From positions 1-7,887 of the forward strand of contig CAJCHQ010000827.1 of the NCBI GenBank assembly GCA_903970295.1: a DNA stretch of 7,887 bases, read 5' to 3'. Origin of the DNA: Bryobacterales bacterium. GTDB lineage: Bacteria; Cyanobacteriota; Vampirovibrionia; Obscuribacterales; Obscuribacteraceae. The notes under the pieces were generated by a model. It saw only the letters and a list, made by a program, of their open reading frames with translations, searched no databases and was not told the origin of the DNA. Made by a program: the position numbers and the translations under genes. Below, one piece after another: positions 5,674 to 7,887 of this stretch (position 1 is its first letter; each line of letters begins with the position of its first letter).

Positions 5674-7860
5674 ATGGTAGATTCCCCATTGAAAAGACCA
5701 GGAAGCAGTGTGATTATCGATACTGAGAAACCGTCTACACTCGAGGTTAACAATTTGACAGAGGCAGGGGCACCCGCGCTCGGTCAACACTTGAACATCC
5801 GGCAATCGCCGGTCAGTCAGTCGAGTCAGTCGGCGAGGGTAAGCACGATTGCTTTTGATTCAGTCAGCAAGAGATTTGGCAAGGTAGTGGCCAATGATGC
5901 GATCACTTGCTCGTTCACCGCCGGTGGTGTGCACGCATTACTTGGTGAAAATGGTGCGGGCAAATCGACCCTGATGAAAATTCTCTGCGGTCAATACCAG
6001 CCAGACGAGGGCAAAGTTCTCATCGATGGTCAGCAAGTCCTTCTCAGATCTGCCTCTCAAGCCAGGCGCCTGGGGATAGGCATGGTCCATCAGCAATTCA
6101 CGCTGGTGCCATCAATGACGGTTGTCGAAAATGTATTGCTGGGCGATGAACGCCAGCCACTTCTGCTTGACCAGAAAAAGCAGTCGCAACGCTTGCAACA
6201 TTTGGCGAAAAAAATCGGCATACAGCTTGACCTGACGAAAGCTGTGGCCACTCTCAGCGTCGCCGAACGACAGAAAGTGGAAATCTTAAAGCTCCTCTGG
6301 CGCGACGCCAATATTCTCATTCTCGACGAACCGACCTCTCAACTCGCGGCCTTCGAAGCGGAAGATATTCTCTCGACAGCGCAAAAGCTCGCCCGAGATG
6401 GCAAAATTGTTGTTTTGATCAGCCACCATATCGAAGAAATACTACGCTTCTCTTCGCGCATTACAGTGTTGAGAAATGCCAGACATATCGCAACGATCGA
6501 TACCGGCAAGATGCAAGCTAATGAATTGGCGCGTTTAATGGTAGGCGCAGTCAAACCGCAACCGGAAAAGCGACGCCTCGCTCCTCTCTCGGTTCCGCAT
6601 ATCAGCATGCGCCAGGTCTTCGTGCCTCCATCGGCGACAAGCAGACGCATCCATGCTCTCGATTTGGATCTATTCGCAGGAGAAGTGCTTGGCATTGCTG
6701 GCGTTGTCGGTAGTGGGCAAGAAGAGGTGGCAGCAATTTTGACCGGACACCTGCAACCTCAAGCTGGTACATTGCAAATCGATGGCGAAAAGGCGCCATG
6801 GTCGAAACTGCGTCAGGCCAAAACCAGCGGCGGCTACGTCCCCGCCGATGCAAAGATCAGTACGATTGGCTCGATGTCGGCGAATGAAAACTCGATGCTG
6901 CGTGACTTGCATCAAGCCGAGTTTGGCTTCGGACCATTTTTGAAAGGCAAACCCATTCGCGAAAAAACAATCGAAAGAATCAAACAATTCGATTTGCGAC
7001 CTAAAGATCCAGACGCTCTCTGTTCGTCATTTTCCGGTGGAAACTTACAGCGCCTGGTTTTGGCAAGAGAATTGGATAATGCCGCCAAGCTATTTGTGGC
7101 AGTTAATCCCACAGCCGGACTGGACATGGCGATGACGCAACGAATTTTAAAAGAGTTACAAGCTGCAGCTGACTCAGATAAAGCGGTAGCTTTGATATCA
7201 CCAGATCTGCAAGAGCTGCTCGATACTTGCGATCGCATTCTGGTCATGTGTGCAGGCACCGTCATTGGTGTAGAAAAAGTCGGCGATCTCGATGCCGAAT
7301 CTCTGGGGCTACTGATCGGTGGCGTCAATCTGGATCTAGCCAGAAAGCTGGCCAGATATTTGCGACAGGAAGAAGAAAAAGAAGAAGATGAGGAAAAGGA
7401 AAAAGAAACGGAAAAAGGAGAAATGAATGCGGATGCGGATGCGGATGCGGGTATGCATGAGGATGGTCAGACTGACGCACCGGGAGAAGACTCGCTTAAT
7501 GAAACGCTGATGTCGCTTTTTAAAAGCGACCGTAGTTGGCAACGTCGATTGGCTTGTCAAATTGCATTCAGACGATTTTCTGCAGCCGATTTGGCTCTCG
7601 CCCAGACACTTCTAAGCTCTGAAGAAAATGCCGAATGCCGCGCCTGGTTACATCTTTTGCTTGCCAAATGGGGCGGCGAGGAGGCGCATGAGAGATTGGT
7701 CGCCGAGACAAAGACAAATCGGGATTCATACCTTGAAGTTTTGCGGAAAATCTGGAAATGCGAAGACTTACCGGAATTGCACGCTAAACTGAAGGCGCAA
7801 ACAGCGGATCAGTCTTTGAAAGTGGAATCAAAATTAGCTCTCATTCTGCAGTCACTATGA
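5674..7860 (+). CDS. ABC import ATPase with two fused nucleotide-binding domains and an extra C-terminal helical domain
   Basis: A 728-residue protein of the simple-sugar/nucleoside (BMP-type, YufO-like, COG3845) ATPase family, normally about 500 residues. It would energise import of a nucleoside- or sugar-like substrate from the cytoplasmic face of the membrane. Residues 1-55 are an unmatched polar tail. NBD1: Walker A GENGAGKST at 91-99, Q-loop VHQQFTLVP at 138-146, signature LSVAERQ at 194-200, Walker B ILILDEPTS at 214-222, H-loop ISHH with His251. NBD2: degenerate Walker A GVVGSGQEE at 343-351, YVPAD at 388-392, signature FSGGNLQR at 453-460, Walker-B region LFVAVNPTAGLD at 473-484. Degeneracy of the second P-loop is usual in this family. 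Residues 566-602 are an acidic Glu/Lys then Ala-Asp linker, and 605-728 are predominantly helical and possibly HEAT-like. The ATG at 5674 has no clear ribosome binding site and TTG at residue 40 is an alternative start. The stop overlaps the next ATG. Confidence 0.9.
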   Translation: MVDSPLKRPGSSVIIDTEKPSTLEVNNLTEAGAPALGQHLNIRQSPVSQSSQSARVSTIAFDSVSKRFGKVVANDAITCSFTAGGVHALLGENGAGKSTLMKILCGQYQPDEGKVLIDGQQVLLRSASQARRLGIGMVHQQFTLVPSMTVVENVLLGDERQPLLLDQKKQSQRLQHLAKKIGIQLDLTKAVATLSVAERQKVEILKLLWRDANILILDEPTSQLAAFEAEDILSTAQKLARDGKIVVLISHHIEEILRFSSRITVLRNARHIATIDTGKMQANELARLMVGAVKPQPEKRRLAPLSVPHISMRQVFVPPSATSRRIHALDLDLFAGEVLGIAGVVGSGQEEVAAILTGHLQPQAGTLQIDGEKAPWSKLRQAKTSGGYVPADAKISTIGSMSANENSMLRDLHQAEFGFGPFLKGKPIREKTIERIKQFDLRPKDPDALCSSFSGGNLQRLVLARELDNAAKLFVAVNPTAGLDMAMTQRILKELQAAADSDKAVALISPDLQELLDTCDRILVMCAGTVIGVEKVGDLDAESLGLLIGGVNLDLARKLARYLRQEEEKEEDEEKEKETEKGEMNADADADAGMHEDGQTDAPGEDSLNETLMSLFKSDRSWQRRLACQIAFRRFSAADLALAQTLLSSEENAECRAWLHLLLAKWGGEEAHERLVAETKTNRDSYLEVLRKIWKCEDLPELHAKLKAQTADQSLKVESKLALILQSL
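7427..7450 (+). repeat. Hexanucleotide tandem repeat (ATGCGG)x4 inside the transporter gene
   Basis: Four perfect copies of ATGCGG, read in frame as alternating Ala-Asp (ADADADA) at residues 586-592 of the ABC protein. It follows a purine-rich stretch (7370-7423) coding for Glu and Lys. Because the unit is six bases, copy-number changes would lengthen or shorten the linker without shifting the frame. Confidence 0.85.
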
Positions 7861-7887
7861 CCCCTGACGGCGCACGCGATCGCATCA
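7857..7887 (+). CDS. Start of a downstream gene, probably the transporter permease (3' end outside window)
   Basis: An ATG at 7857 overlaps the ABC gene's TGA in an ATGA arrangement and stays open for the ten complete codons visible (MTPDGARDRI). The overlap suggests translational coupling. In BMP-type importers the gene after the ATPase usually encodes a membrane permease, so that is the expected product, but nothing in these ten residues shows it. No Shine-Dalgarno site precedes it, and a later start beyond the window cannot be excluded. Confidence 0.45.
   Translation, partial: MTPDGARDRI

Noticed and set aside
7415..7425. Internal AAAGGAG followed by an in-frame ATG (Met584), suggesting separate expression of the C-terminal domain
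   Set aside because: Only two bases separate GGAG from the ATG, too close for efficient initiation, and the motif arises naturally from Lys/Glu codons in the purine tract.
1..7887. CRISPR array, insertion sequence, tRNA or rRNA genes
   Set aside because: No regularly spaced repeats, transposase-like frames with terminal repeats, or cloverleaf/rRNA motifs were seen on either strand.

Overview
The window is a compact bacterial chromosomal segment of roughly balanced base composition. It carries six minus-strand genes, a divergent intergenic region, and a plus-strand ABC transporter gene that runs into a further gene cut off by the window end. Two points suggest a cyanobacterial-lineage host, possibly a non-photosynthetic relative such as the Obscuribacter/Melainabacteria group. 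CinA is of the full-length two-domain type and its motifs resemble cyanobacterial CinA as I remember it. The octamer GCGATCGC (the cyanobacterial HIP1 word) also occurs three times in 7.9 kb. This placement is an inference, not a demonstrated assignment.

Left part, minus strand (1-961). A partial gene with a GTG start and a clear signal peptide runs off the left edge. Seven bases upstream of its start ends a GGDEF-family gene whose active-site motif is degenerate (GEDRF), so it is probably not a working diguanylate cyclase. A 200-bp spacer (962-1161) with a candidate promoter and a small repeat separates it from the next block.

Central block, minus strand (1162-5270). Transcription order is thiL, folD, a 226-aa membrane-anchored protein, a 65-aa single-pass membrane protein, and cinA. 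Gaps are 21 bp or less and two junctions overlap, so this looks like one operon. Its three recognisable enzymes act on thiamine diphosphate, one-carbon folates and pyridine nucleotides, so it reads as a cofactor housekeeping operon. The two small membrane proteins are unrecognised.

Divergent region (5271-5673). These 403 bp hold the most unusual nucleotide structure here: six consecutive G-runs forming a canonical G-quadruplex motif, overlapping a near-perfect 22-bp inverted repeat with a 16-nt loop. The region also holds a 13-bp palindrome and a possible 63-codon minus-strand ORF of doubtful status.

Right part, plus strand (5674-7887). A 728-aa protein has two fused nucleotide-binding domains of the simple-sugar/nucleoside (BMP-type, YufO-like) ABC import family. 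It then has an acidic low-complexity linker, partly encoded by a hexanucleotide tandem repeat, and an extra helical C-terminal domain of about 120 residues that the family does not normally carry. Its stop overlaps an ATG in an ATGA arrangement, so a co-translated partner, probably a permease, begins at the right edge.
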